Positions 1 to 10,777 of a stretch of DNA of 64,000 bases are shown here, in pieces. Position 1 is the first letter of the stretch; every line of letters begins with the position of its first letter. This DNA is from Edaphochlamys debaryana (taxonomy: Eukaryota; Chlorophyta; Chlorophyceae; Chlamydomonadales): positions 62,001-126,000 of the forward strand of contig JAEHOE010000018.1 in assembly GCA_016858145.1 (NCBI GenBank), read 5' to 3'. The notes under the pieces are model-generated. The model had not been told where the DNA came from. It saw only the letters and a list, made by a program, of their open reading frames with translations, and searched no databases. Made by a program: the position numbers and the translations under genes.

Positions 1-1120
1 CCCCACACCGCACCGCTCTCCCCATGGCACCGCTAGTGCCATTTGGTAAGGCTGCGATGTGCAGGCCCTTGGCCTGCTGGAGACAGGGGCGGGGGCAATG
101 GCGCGAGGAGCGTTTGCGCGGGAAAGGCGCGGCACGGTTCGTGGCCCCTCAGCTGCCCAGGCGCCCCCACAATGCAGAGAAGGTCATCATCAGAAGGACA
201 TACAAACTCGCCTGAGCGCTGCTGGCGGTGCTCAAGCGGCGCGCGTCGCGAAGCAGGCCATGCTCAGGGCATCGAGCAGAGCGCCGATTTGGGGCCAAAG
301 CATCCATCGACAGCTTGTATGCTAGCATGCACAGCTACAGGTGTCACATGCACGCCGCGGGCCAGGCTAGCCAAGCTCTCGGCGACTTGCATCCATCGCT
401 GCAGCACGAAAGGCGCGCCCATGGCTCAAGCCAGCTGTGGCGGTTAACTACATATGTATTGTGTATGCGAAGAGGGGCTTAAGCAGGCGAGGGGTGTGCC
501 CGTCGGTGTGCCGGACGGCACGAACCGCAGCGGGACACGAAGGGGCAGAGGGGGCACGACGTAGCATCGTGCTGCCACCTTGCCAAGAGGGGGCACGACG
601 CCATTCTGCCGACCAGTCCTCCCTGGCTGGATGACTTTCACCCCCGCCGGGGCACCGCGCAGCACGACGCTGCCGGCCTGCCGACCGGTCCTCCCTGGCT
701 GGTGGAGGGGCACCTGGGCCAGGGCGCAGGGACCCCGTCGCACCGTCGCACCTCCCACGCCCCGCCCCGTCTCCCCGGTCCCTCTCCCTGGGGACGCATG
801 CCAACAGCTAGGCTGCCAGGGATTGGGGCCATGCGGGCCAGGCCGGCAAATGGAACTTGCCCAAACCCCCTGCCCTCTACGACACGCGTGTCACCCACGT
901 CCGCCGGCCGCCGCGTGGAGCACACACATTTGATGAAGCGTCGCTGACCAGTGGTCTATAAGAGTATCCTTACATGTCCAGAGCCATAGCGAGCTGTGAG
1001 AAGACGTGCTCAATCGCAAAGGGACCCAGCGCGCGAGTGCCGAACTGGACTGGCGATACGCGTATACTCCCTGTCATGTAGCTCTGCCGTTGGATTGGGG
1101 CGAGCCAGCACAGGGCAAGC
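1..1120. other. Upstream spacer, no gene recognised
   Basis: Overlapping short reading frames exist in all frames, but none shows a recognisable domain or a convincing splice pattern. Two imperfect copies of a motif ending in TCCTCCCTGGCTGG lie near 610-630 and 680-700. The last few hundred bases presumably contain the promoter and 5' UTR of the MYND-finger gene starting at 1121. Confidence 0.5.
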
Positions 1121-4100
1121 ATGGCTGCCGGAAGGTCAATCGAGGCGACGCGGGTGCTCACTTCGGCTATGACCGCAACCAACGTTCTGGACCGCGTGTA
1201 CGCCTCAGAGCAGCTGCCCAGCGATGCCGCCAGGCAGGCGAGGTGCGTTCGCCTTTGGGTTCCAAGGCCGTGCCCCCCCTCACCCCGCCGCCCCCCTACT
1301 CGCAACCCCACCCCTCGACTCCTGGATTCCCTGATCGCAGGATCGACGCATGGAGGAATGCAATCAAGAACATGTTGGACTTCTTCTACCAGAAGTCGGC
1401 TGAGTGTGACAGCAGCTCACCGGCAGCGGTCCGGCAGGGAGGCGCGGAGCGCAGCCTGGCATGGCTCTCAGCCATGGATGAGGCGGGCGCGGCGGGCTGG
1501 CTGCTGAAAGCCCTGACCAGCCTAGCGGGCAACGCCGCTGTAGCCTGCGACCTATCCCCAGGGCCGCTCCAGCGCCCTCGTCCGATGCCCAGCGGTGATC
1601 GCGACGGTGGATGAGTTACTGGAGTTGACCCTCGCAGCACTGCGGACCGCGGGCGGGAGCATTATTGAGGGCCACGAGCGCGGGAACGGGCGTGCCTACC
1701 TGAACGTCGAGCTTGCGACCGCCCTGGCCCAAGCAGCCGCCAGCCTCACGTGCCTCACCGCTGCCGTGGCCAAGCCGGGGAGCGCGCAGCGTGCGTTCCG
1801 TGCGGAGGCTGAGCACCTCGGGCTCAACCCGTTGCGGAGCGCCGCAGAGTCCTGCGCCCGCCTCACCCAGTGCGGCTCCCAGTACGCAAAATTCTTCGCC
1901 CAGCTGGGGACCGCGCACGTCCGTGCGGCCACGGCAACTGGTGATGCGCCTCCCTCTGTGGACTGGCAGCTCCCGGCCCCTGCTCGCCAGCTGCTTGGGG
2001 CGCTGGCGGGCTCGGGGCTGCTCCCGGCCCTGGCAGAGGCAGTCCTGCAGTGCCCCGCGCCCGAGACACCCGCGGCCGAGCGCGCAGGGCGGGGCCGCGG
2101 GACCGCAGGACAGACCCGCGCCGGGACCACGCAGGACGATGACCCGTTGGAAAGTGCACGCGTGAAGTGCATCGCCGCTGGAGCCCTGGAGCTGTCGCTC
2201 GCTGTGCGCTGTTGCGTGGAAGCCGAGCAGACGCTAACGGCCCGAGGCGCCGAGGTGGATGTGAGCAGCGCGCTCGCCGCACAGCTCGCCGATCCCCGTG
2301 TGACGGCCCTGGGCTTAGCGCTCCTGGACCGACTGGCCGTGCACAGCGGTCTGGAGCCGGAGGGAGTAGGGGCGGCAGGCGGCGGCTGGTGGCTGCCCCG
2401 GCTTGAGGCGGGGGCGGGGCGGGTGTTGGGCATGGCGGTTGAGACCGAGTCGGACGGGGACTTGGAGATAATGCATTGCCACTGGCTCCACGCCTCCCTC
2501 CAAGCGTGGCGCAGCTCGGAGGATGGCACCACCCTGCGGCCGCCGCCCGCTGCCCCGGGCATGCCGTCTCCCGTGGAGCTCGCTCGGCTGGCAGCACGCG
2601 CCGCGGAGGCGGTGTGCCGGATGTACCGGGGGCAGGGCCTGCGAGGGGCGTACACCCGTCCCGAGTGGCTACTCACGGGGATACCGGTAAGGTGGGTGTC
2701 CTGATTAAGCGCGCTCGCCATCAGGTCTGATGAAGAGTCACACCACCACGACAGCGGCTGGTTACTAAATGGGTCCGCTTGCGGTGCTTTGCAGCCGTCG
2801 ATTGCGGCGCTGAGCCCTTGCCCTGAGGACGTGGCCCCCGAGACCGTGCCCCTCTGGCTGGAGGCGAGCGCATGGGCCCTGGCGCTGAGCGTGGAGGCGG
2901 TGGCGGCAGGGCTCGAGGGGCGCGGAGGCCCCGAAGAGGGGGACGAGGTGAGGCACTGGAATGCTGGCTACCCAAATACCACGTGCAGCTGTCTTTCGCC
3001 ATGCATGACATGCATCCCGCGTCCAGCCATGCAACCCTGAGCGGCCGCGCCGTTTCCTGCCTCAATCATGCTCTAACCTCAGGGCGTGGAGCCCCTGACG
3101 ATAGCGGCGGCAGGGTACCGGTTCACGTTGGAGCGGATGGACGTGTTCACGCTTGACCGTAAGTGGCTTGTCAGTGTGGGAGCATGGACGGTGTAGCGGG
3201 ACGAGGTAGCGATACTGAGCGCCCTGTGTCTGCCATTCCCCACGTGTTCACCACAGGCTTGCAGCGCCTCAGCCCAGCGGCGCGCGCTGACGCGGTGTCG
3301 AGGCTCCGCCGCGCAGGCCTCGCTGCCAGCCTCGACTACGCCCTGCGCCTCAGCTGCTTGGTGGCAGACCGGGCTGCCGCCAGCAATGGAGAGCCGGCGG
3401 TAGCCGGTCGCGTGGCCGCAGAGCTCAGGCGGGCCGTCGCGTCGTACGCCCGAGTCTTGCACGGCCTGCCCTTTGCCTGCGTGCCACCCGCTGCCGCGGA
3501 GGCGCCTGCGCCCGGCCCGGGCTGCTGGCCCCAGGCCGCAGCGCCGGACTGTGGCAACGCCAGCGGCCTGCTCATGACCCTCGGCAAGCGTGGGATCGTG
3601 CTGGCGACGCGGCTGGAGGCTCTGGAGCACTCGCAGGGCCCACCGGCGGAGCAGCAGCGGGCAGCACTGCTCGAGGAGGCTCACGCTCTGCTGCCGAGCC
3701 TTTCAGAGGGCGTCGATATGCTCTCCAAGCAGCTAGCTGCGCTGCAGGGCGGCGGTGGGGGCGCACGTCCGGGCGCGGAAGCTGCCTTGGCCAAAGACGC
3801 CCTGTCGTTCCTCCTGCGCGCTGGGGCCCGACTGGCGGCGGTCGCAGCTGCGGGGCTTGCACACGAGGCCCCGCCCGCTGCGGCCCATGAAGGACCCGCG
3901 ACCACGGTACCCTGGTCCCGGCAGAACTTCTTCCGTGCGCTCCCAAGGCAACTGCAGAGTCTGCGGGAGGCTGCCCTCGGCCTGGACCGGCTGGGCGGCG
4001 GGGCAGGCCGCCTGCTGGCCTGCCAGCCGCACCGCCTGCTGGCGGCGACCTGCAAGCTCCTCGCCAGCCCGCAGCCCGGGCCCAGGGAGGATGTCTCGGA

Positions 4101-4885
4101 CCTGGTCGCAGGCATCCCCGGAGTCCTAGCAGCCCTGGGGGCGAGCGCGGAGCTCAGCGGCCGGGTGCGGTGGTGGCTCCTGGCCCCGAGCGAAACGGCG
4201 CCCGGGGCCACAGCGCCGGCTGGCGAGGAGACGGAGGAGGGGCGATGCAAGGCTGCCGCGGTGAATGGAGCGGCGGCAGGTGCGGAAGCCGGTGCGCCGC
4301 CTGTGCCGGCAGAGGAGCGGGGCTGCCTGGAGGGACCGCTGCGGGCGTGCCTCGTGCCGCTTGCTCGGCAGCTTTCGCGGCCGCACGCGGGTTGCGTGCT
4401 GGCTTTGCTGCATACTGCCCAGCACGCCTCCTCCGAAGACTGCCTGGAAACGGCCCGGGCACTGTCGGCCTGGCTCAAGGCAGGGACGGTGACCGCCCTG
4501 CTGCCGGCCCTCCCCGACGGCACGCCGGTCTTGGACCTGGTTGCCCAGCACGCACAGCAGCCCTCGGACGCTGGGGCCCTAGCGGTGGAGGCCGCTGCTC
4601 TGCTGCAGGCCCCGCTGCCGTTGGCCCTGACGCCGCCGCCAGAGGCGCTGGCGCTGCCGCGGCTGCGCGTGTGCGGCTTCCCGGGCTGTGGCTCCTTTGG
4701 CGGGGCGTGCGAGGCGGCCCTGCCACCCATGCAGTGCGGCGGCCCTGCCACCCATGCAGTGCGGCGGCTGTCGCCGCGTGCGCTACTGCTCCGATAGGGA
4801 CTGCCAGCGGGCGCACTGGCGGTCGGCGCACAAGCACGAGTGTCGGGCGATGGCGGTGGCGAGGGAGGCGGAGGGCCGGGCTTAG
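1121..4885 (+). CDS. MYND zinc-finger protein, reading frame broken in the finger
   Basis: Large, mostly helical, Ala/Leu-rich protein with a C-terminal MYND zinc finger, a module that usually mediates protein-protein contacts. Exons in phase: 1121-1242, 1341 to about 1561, about 1562-2696, 2795-2947, 3083-3158, and 3257 onward. The finger begins with VCGFPGC and continues CGGC, YCSDRDC and HKHEC, matching the second half of the MYND Cys/His spacing, and ends at the TAG-type stop at 4885. Two defects are visible. A perfect 25-bp tandem duplication at 4716-4765 shifts the frame, so the direct reading ends at 4797 without the second half of the finger. Near 1541-1600 the frame also changes with no good GT-AG intron. 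Either the allele is damaged or the assembly contains indels. The rest of the protein is not recognised. MYND proteins with long unassigned N-termini are common in Chlamydomonas. Confidence 0.7.
4716..4765 (+). repeat. Perfect 25-bp tandem duplication in the MYND exon
   Basis: Positions 4716-4740 and 4741-4765 are identical 25-mers beginning GGCCCTGCCACC. Because 25 is not a multiple of three, the second copy shifts the frame. Removing one copy joins the 3257 frame to the frame ending at 4885 and gives a complete MYND finger. Confidence 0.95.
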
Positions 4886-5066
4886 CGCCGCCGGCACAGC
4901 CGGGGCGGTGCGGTTTCCTACCGTATCGGGGCCACATTCGCTTTCATCAAGTATTGATTCATTTCATGGCCGGGCTGCTGACGTGCTGTCGGATGAGCGC
5001 TGTTACGTGGGGTGGGGTGGGGAAGAACTGGGCAATGGGCTGGGCAAGAGTTGAGCAGCGTTTCAC

Positions 5067-5486
5067 TCAAGTCGCAGTGAGGGAGCCATCAGGGGCAAGG
5101 GTCTGAAGCAGGATTGCAGTGCAAGCACGTGCACGAGGGCACGGCCTGGTGAACCAGTCGCCTGCTGCCAACGGCATCGCCGTAAGCTCAGGAGCTAGGG
5201 TGACACGGGACGCATGACATGACCTGGTGACAGCGGGGCAGTTGGCAGTGTGAAAGGGCTGGCAGGACGAGAGTGCTATGGGGCGTGGGGGCACTTCGGG
5301 GCACTTGGGGGGCACAGGTGACTGCGTGACACGCTGAGGCGCGCTCGAGCCAGCGAACAGGGAGCTGGTCTGGGCGGAGGCGACCTTGCGCACGCCGGTC
5401 GCCCGGAAGGGGGCGACGCGGCCCTGGGCCGCCTGGCGGGTGGGCGCCTTGCTGCTGACCTGGCTGCTAGCGAACGAGGCGGCCAT
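5067..5486 (-). pseudogene. Duplicated CHLP transit-peptide exon with a chimeric downstream ORF
   Basis: Positions 5330-5567 match 9071-9308 of the CHLP gene at a constant offset of 3741, and 5739-5875 match about 9271-9410. The copy therefore carries part of exon 1 plus the upstream region. The initiator ATG (reverse, 5486) is intact and opens with MAASFASSQVSSKA, as in CHLP. Only small changes are seen, such as PTRQ for VTRQ. Homology stops after about 52 codons, at SSAPQRV. The frame then stays open through unrelated sequence to a stop at 5067, giving a 139-aa ORF with a plastid-type N-terminus. No reductase domain is present, so it cannot replace CHLP. It is either a dead fragment or a newborn chimeric gene. 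Confidence 0.75.
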
Positions 5487-5670
5487 CTTTGCGAGTGTGG
5501 TGTTCGGGCGACAGAGCGAACGGTGCGGGAGCGGAAGACATATGATGGAGTGATCGCACTGCATGGGCCTCGTACCGCACACCCGAGGTCTCGCGATTGC
5601 AATCGCAAGCGCATTCAGGACCTTGAGGCATCGGTTCGTTGATTTGAACAATCGAGCTGCACCGCCATGT

Positions 5671-5723
5671 GCCCAGTCCCCAGTCCCCAGTCCCCAGTCC
5701 CCAGTCCCCAGTCCCCAGTCCCA
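5671..5723 (+). repeat. CCCCAGT minisatellite, about 7 copies
   Basis: Seven-base units CCCCAGT are repeated head to tail within a segment (5568-5738) that interrupts the CHLP-derived copy and is absent from the CHLP locus. Confidence 0.9.
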
Positions 5724-5875
5724 AAGCGGTGAGGCACGAGCGGAAGACATATGAGTTGATCGCACTGCATGGGGCAGTACTGCATCGTCTCCGCGATCAA
5801 TCGCCAGCGGGTTTGGGGCCTTGAGACAACGAGTCTACGTTCCCGACAACCCAGCTGCAGCGTCATATGCGGGGT

Positions 5876-6991
5876 TTAAAGATAAGTGCAGCGATGGCAC
5901 GCTCAGGGGGCATATGGCGGGTGCTGCGTTGTGTGGTGTGCTTCATTATGTTGCTGGAACCACTTCCTGGGCAGCGCAGTGCATGTGCGGGATGCATACA
6001 GATTGCACGGCAGGCGGGCGGAGCTTAGGCGAAGCCGGTGGAGAAGGGCGTGCTACCGAAGTATGTTATGACTAGCTGGTATGGTTAGGGTAGATCCTTG
6101 GAATGTTCAGCTGAGGAAAGGCTGCGGTAGACTACCGGTAGATGAGAAGGGCGGTGGTGCCCCCACCTGCTGCACAAAGTAGTCTAGTGCGCCAGTGTGC
6201 AAAGCATATCTGTGTATTTACACATACAAGGAGCAACGGTGGACCAGCGGTCTCTCCGCGGCCACCCTCTGGGTTGCCCCGATGCGCCGCTCCCTTATCA
6301 CGGGTGCCTGCGCCAGTCTAAATCCTCTCAACAGCCTCGCCTCCTGCACCTCCGGCCTGCTGCGCCTGCGCGTTGGCCGGCTCGACCGCCCCTCACAGCT
6401 CACGCCCACTCGTCACAGGTGGTTAACCGCTGCAATAACTCAGTCGATGGGTCATAATGTCACGTTATGTGTGCCAACAACTCACTCTTCCGTGCAAAGC
6501 CGGGAGAAGCAAGCGGCGCTGCTCACGCGGCACGCCTCTCCAGTCAGCTGCCCCCCGCGAAGCCCCACGAACGGGGCAAATGCACCCCGATAAGAACCGA
6601 ACGTCTGCTCTGTCAGAACACACCCCTCGTGCCGATTTCGGCTCCAACCCTCCCAAGTCTACGACAACGCCCCCGACCCAAATGGAGGCCCCGCCGCCGC
6701 TTCACGCCGGCAACGCGCCCTCTCGAAGGGGCTCAAAACTGCGCGGCGGGTATCACGTGCGACGCCGATCCATCTAGGCTCCCGGCAGCGTCAGAGCTCA
6801 CGAAACAATGGAGTAGTCAGAGCGGATCAGAACTAGCTCCCGACTAGGCTCCGCCCGGCCAGCGCCACTCTGCTCCCACCTCCTCCCGCTCCTCGCCGCC
6901 GCCCTCACCCCCGCCGAGGCAACACTGTCCGCTGCTCTCCGCCAGGGCTGCTGGACTGCGCGGCTGCTGCTCGCGATCGCGCGAGATCCGC
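5876..6991. other. Spacer and probable CHLP 3' UTR
   Basis: No gene is recognised. The right part probably holds the 3' UTR of CHLP, which is transcribed leftward. A reverse-strand TGTAA motif (forward TTACA) lies at 6228-6232, about 760 nt beyond the CHLP stop. Confidence 0.4.
6228..6232 (-). promoter_or_regulatory. Candidate TGTAA polyadenylation signal of CHLP
   Basis: TGTAA on the minus strand downstream of the CHLP stop at 6992. TGTAA is the usual algal polyadenylation motif. The distance is long, so the assignment is tentative. Confidence 0.35.
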
Positions 6992-9227
6992 TTACGCGGC
7001 GGCCACGCGCTCCTCGTTGGCCTTGGAGCCGAACGAGACGTTGACCGACTTGGAGTTGACCGAGCGCAGGGCGTTGGAGCGCAGGATCGAGCTCACGGTG
7101 CGCACCAGCAGCTTCACGTCGTCGAGCGGGTTGCCCGGCACGACGGTCTTGTACAGGTACGAGTCGAAGGTCATCTTCTGCACGTAGCTGTCCTCGCACA
7201 GCTCCACGAACGCCTCGCGGGCGGGGTTGGAGCTGCGGGTCGCGAGGGCCGGGGGAAAGACCGAGGTCAGTACCGACGTCTGGGGGCGAGTGTACCAGCT
7301 GTCCCACCGGGAGCTGAGAGCAGATCTCAGGGCCTGCCTCGCCCCTGCGCTGCAGCCCAGGCCCTCTCCTTCCCGAAATTACAATCCTCAACCCCGCTGC
7401 TCCTGCTTCTGCTGCTGCTCACCGGTAGAAGACCTTCTGCAGGATGTCGAGCACCTTGTAGGTGGCCCAGTACTTGCGGTCCCACTTGTCCAGGTACACG
7501 CGGATGGCGTCCTCGCCGCACATCTTGGTGCCGTTGGCCGAGCCCTCCACAATGGCCTCAGCGGCCATGCGGCCCGACTTGGCGGCGAAGTAGATGCCCT
7601 CACCCGAGCACTTGGTCACGTAGCCGGCGGCGTCACCGACCAGGGCGACACGGCCCTTGCAGCGGCGCGGGCGGGGGTGCTCCGGGATGGGGTGCGCCTC
7701 CACGCGGATAATCTTGCCGCCCTCGGTCTTCACCTTGGAGCGGTCGCGGGTGGCCTGCTGGTACTGCTTGATGGCAGTCTTGTTGACCACGGTGCCCGTG
7801 CCCACGGCCACGTGGTCGTACTTGGGGAACACCTGGGGGGTGGGAGAGGTGCAGGAAAGGGGAGGGGGGGTCAGCGGCAGGGTAGGAGCACAAGGTAGGA
7901 GGAGGAAAGAGGGCGCACGCGGGGGCAGCTGGCGTAACAGGTGCAGCACCAGTCCCTGCCCCCCACTGGTAAGAACGCAGCAACACCCGCACCCCGGCCC
8001 TCTGTTTGCTGCTCACCCAGCCGTAGAAGTCGGGCGACACGTCGTCACCGACGTACATCTCCGCCAGGTTCTCGTAGTACTTCATCTTGTCGTCGGGGAT
8101 GCGGATGCGCTCCTGGAAGGCAATGGCGTAGTCGTACTCGCCGGCGTCGATCTCCTTGGCGATGCGGCTGTTGGCGCCGTCAGCACCGATGATCATGTCC
8201 ACCTGAGGAACATATGGAGGGGTAGGCGTTGAGAAAAGTTGGGAGCGGGCGGGGAGGGGAAGGCATGGCGTGCGACCGAGGCACAAACCCTGCAACACCC
8301 CGCGCTGCGGTGACAGCCTTCCCCTGCCCAACCGCTGCGCACCTCCATGGACTTGGGGGTGCCCATCTTGCTGCCATCCTCGTAGCTGTTGTAGTGGATG
8401 GTGAAGGGGCCGTCAGCGCTGGCCTGCTCCGAGCGCATGAACAGGCCGTTCACGATGTTGGCGCCCAGCTTCTGCGCGCGGTTGCGCAGGTAGTCGTCGA
8501 AGACCTCGCGGCGGCACATGCCAATCCACTCGGTCTCGGAGAGGGTCTTGCCGACGTCGACCTCGCGGTTCGAGGGGGAGATCATCTTCATCTTGGTGAC
8601 CTTGCGGTCGATGATCTCCATAGGCAGATCAAACTCCTCCACCATGCACAGAGGAATGGCACCACCGCAGGGCTGCGAGCGAGGGGGCGAAGGGCGAAAG
8701 CCTCAGACGCGAGGCTTTGTGTCGCATCGGACAACACTTGCTCCCGACCCAGTACGCTGTCCGCGGATCTTCGCAGCCAATTATCTTGTTTGCTTGTGCA
8801 GCTATTGCTAGGCGAGGGAGAATCTGTAGATCACCCCGGCAAAACGCTCGCGTCCGAGGGCATGTCCCACCTTGCAGTTGTCCAGCTTGCGCTCAATCAG
8901 GAAGGTCTCCACGCCACCCTTGGCCAGGGTCTCAGCGGCGCAGGCACCCGAGGGGCCACCACCGATGACGGCCACGCGGAGCTTGCGGCCCTCGAGGGGA
9001 GCACCATCGCGGACGGCGAAGACCTTCTGGACCGCGCGGGACACACCGCGGGCGCCGCTGACAGCCAGCACACGCTGAGGCGCGCTCGAGCCAGCGAACA
9101 GGGAGCTGGTCTGGGCGGAGGCGACCTTGCGCACGCCGGTCGCCCGGAAGGGGGCGACGCGGCCCTGGGCCGCCTGGCGGGTGACCGCCTTGCTGCTGAC
9201 CTGGCTGCTAGCGAACGAGGCGGCCAT
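6992..9227 (-). CDS. CHLP: Geranylgeranyl reductase, chloroplastic
   Basis: Reduces geranylgeranyl groups to phytyl groups for chlorophyll and tocopherol synthesis at plastid membranes, using NADPH and FAD. Five exons in phase on the minus strand: 9227-8871, 8672-8343, 8202-8017, 7832-7423 and 7232-6992, giving 507 aa, the normal family length. The N-terminus is a Ser/Ala/Arg-rich plastid transit peptide. The mature part starts with the FAD dinucleotide-binding fold VAVIGGGPSGACAAETL, followed by PCGGAIPLCM, the second FAD motif IIGADGANSRIA and the GDAAGYVTKCSGEG motif typical of this reductase family. The start at 9227 is the first in-frame ATG and heads the transit peptide. A partial copy of the promoter and first exon lies at 5330-5875. 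The family assignment is secure. Confidence 0.96.
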
Positions 9228-10777
9228 CTTTGCGAGTGTGGTGTTCGGGCGACAGAGCGAACGGCGCGGGAGCGGAAGACATATGATGGAGTGATCGCAC
9301 TGCATGGGGCAGTACTGCATCGTCTCCGCGATCAATCGCCAGCGGGTTTGGGGCCTTGAGACAACGAGTCTACGATCCCGACAACCCAGCTGCAGCGTCA
9401 TATGCGGGGTGCAGCGCCCCGCGAGAACATGCCGAGTCGCTTGTGATTTTTCCGCAGCCCCTGCGCTTAAGACTGGCTCAGGAACTCTCAATTTACCTTC
9501 TAGTAGACAGCGCACAACGAAGATCTAGACCTGCGCAAGTGCGGAAGTCGAGACTTCCGCTGTGGTAGGGCCTAACCACCGGCACGGCCACGTCGCGCTT
9601 GGCGCCCCCGGCCGACCCCCCCCTCAAGCCGGCAAGGACGCCGCCTAGGCTTCCCCTTCCGGGAACCACGTGCCAGGGAGTCTGCGGCTGTAGCAGTTGA
9701 ACCAGCGAGGAGGTTCTGTTGCGGACGGCATCACCGATCGCTCGGGCGCTTGCACCAGGTGGGTGTGGGGTCCCAGGCACCCCAAGCGGGGGCTTCAAGC
9801 CCCCCTTTGCAGGCGCTTCTGGATCCTCAGCTCACTAGTTAAATGCTCTTGTGGCCCCATTTCCTGGTGTGTCCAAGCAGCTGGCCGGCCGGCTTGTGGG
9901 CCAGACCCTTGCCCCCGTTGCACGTTGCCTTGGCCCAGGGATCCCCGTATCTTCCTTCCACTCCGCAGGGCCTCTGCGACCCTCAACCAAGCGCTATGCT
10001 TCGTTGACGTCATCTACCCCTGCATCCCGGACCAACGAGTGCGCCCTGGGCAAGCTCATAAAATCGAGGCCTTTCCTCGCATGGGCCCTGACACCACTGC
10101 ATTGGATGCAGAGGCTGGACTGGTCCCGACCTGACCGCCTGGGGCACGGGCAAAGGCACACGGACGCGCGCTACTGGGCCGCGTGTCAACCGCTAGCACC
10201 ACAGGATGCCTCACGCCTCGTGCTCATAGGCAGGCCCCTTGAGTTCAGCACTCAAGGCTGCACCATCGTCATGCGCTGCTGGGGTGCTGGGCTTTCGGTG
10301 CGAAGGCAAGCTGCCTGGGTGCGGCCCTAGACTGCCACGCCCGGAAAGTCACGCTGCTACTTACCGGTGTCTCTTGACGCCTTCTGATCCGGGCATTGGG
10401 GTACAGAGGACGTGGGGTGCAGTGCGTGCCTTGGAGTGGCTAAGCGTGCATGGATGGGCGCTGCTTCGGGCGTGGGGTGAGGCGGAAGAGGGGCAGGGCG
10501 GGCAGGGGTGGGGGGAGCTGGGGCATCGTAGCCAGCAGTATATCTGGCCCCAGGCTATGAGCGACCGCCTGTGAACCCACGGGTCCACCGCCAAGGTCAT
10601 CGAGCCTGGAGCGTTTGCCGTACGGCTTGTACGGAATGAGTGCTGCCGGGACACAGGACACGCGAATCCACTGCGCCCAGTCCAACACCTGTATCCTTTG
10701 TTGATTTCCAACCAACCCAGTTGCGCGACCGCATTCTACTAGGCGCGCCGTTGCCAGGGTGCAAGAGCTCCGCGAAC
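9228..10777. other. Divergent spacer between CHLP and the PRMT-like gene
   Basis: About 1.5 kb between two genes transcribed away from each other. The first 180 bases (to about 9410) are the part shared with the 5.7-5.9 kb copy and so probably include the CHLP promoter and 5' UTR. A GGGGGC/GCCCCC inverted repeat sits near 9788-9804. No coding sequence is recognised. Confidence 0.5.

Noticed and set aside
4734..4759. Treating the 25-bp duplication in the MYND gene as a tiny intron
   Set aside because: A GT-AG cut there removes 26 nt, not 25, so it does not restore the frame, and it is far too short for an algal intron.
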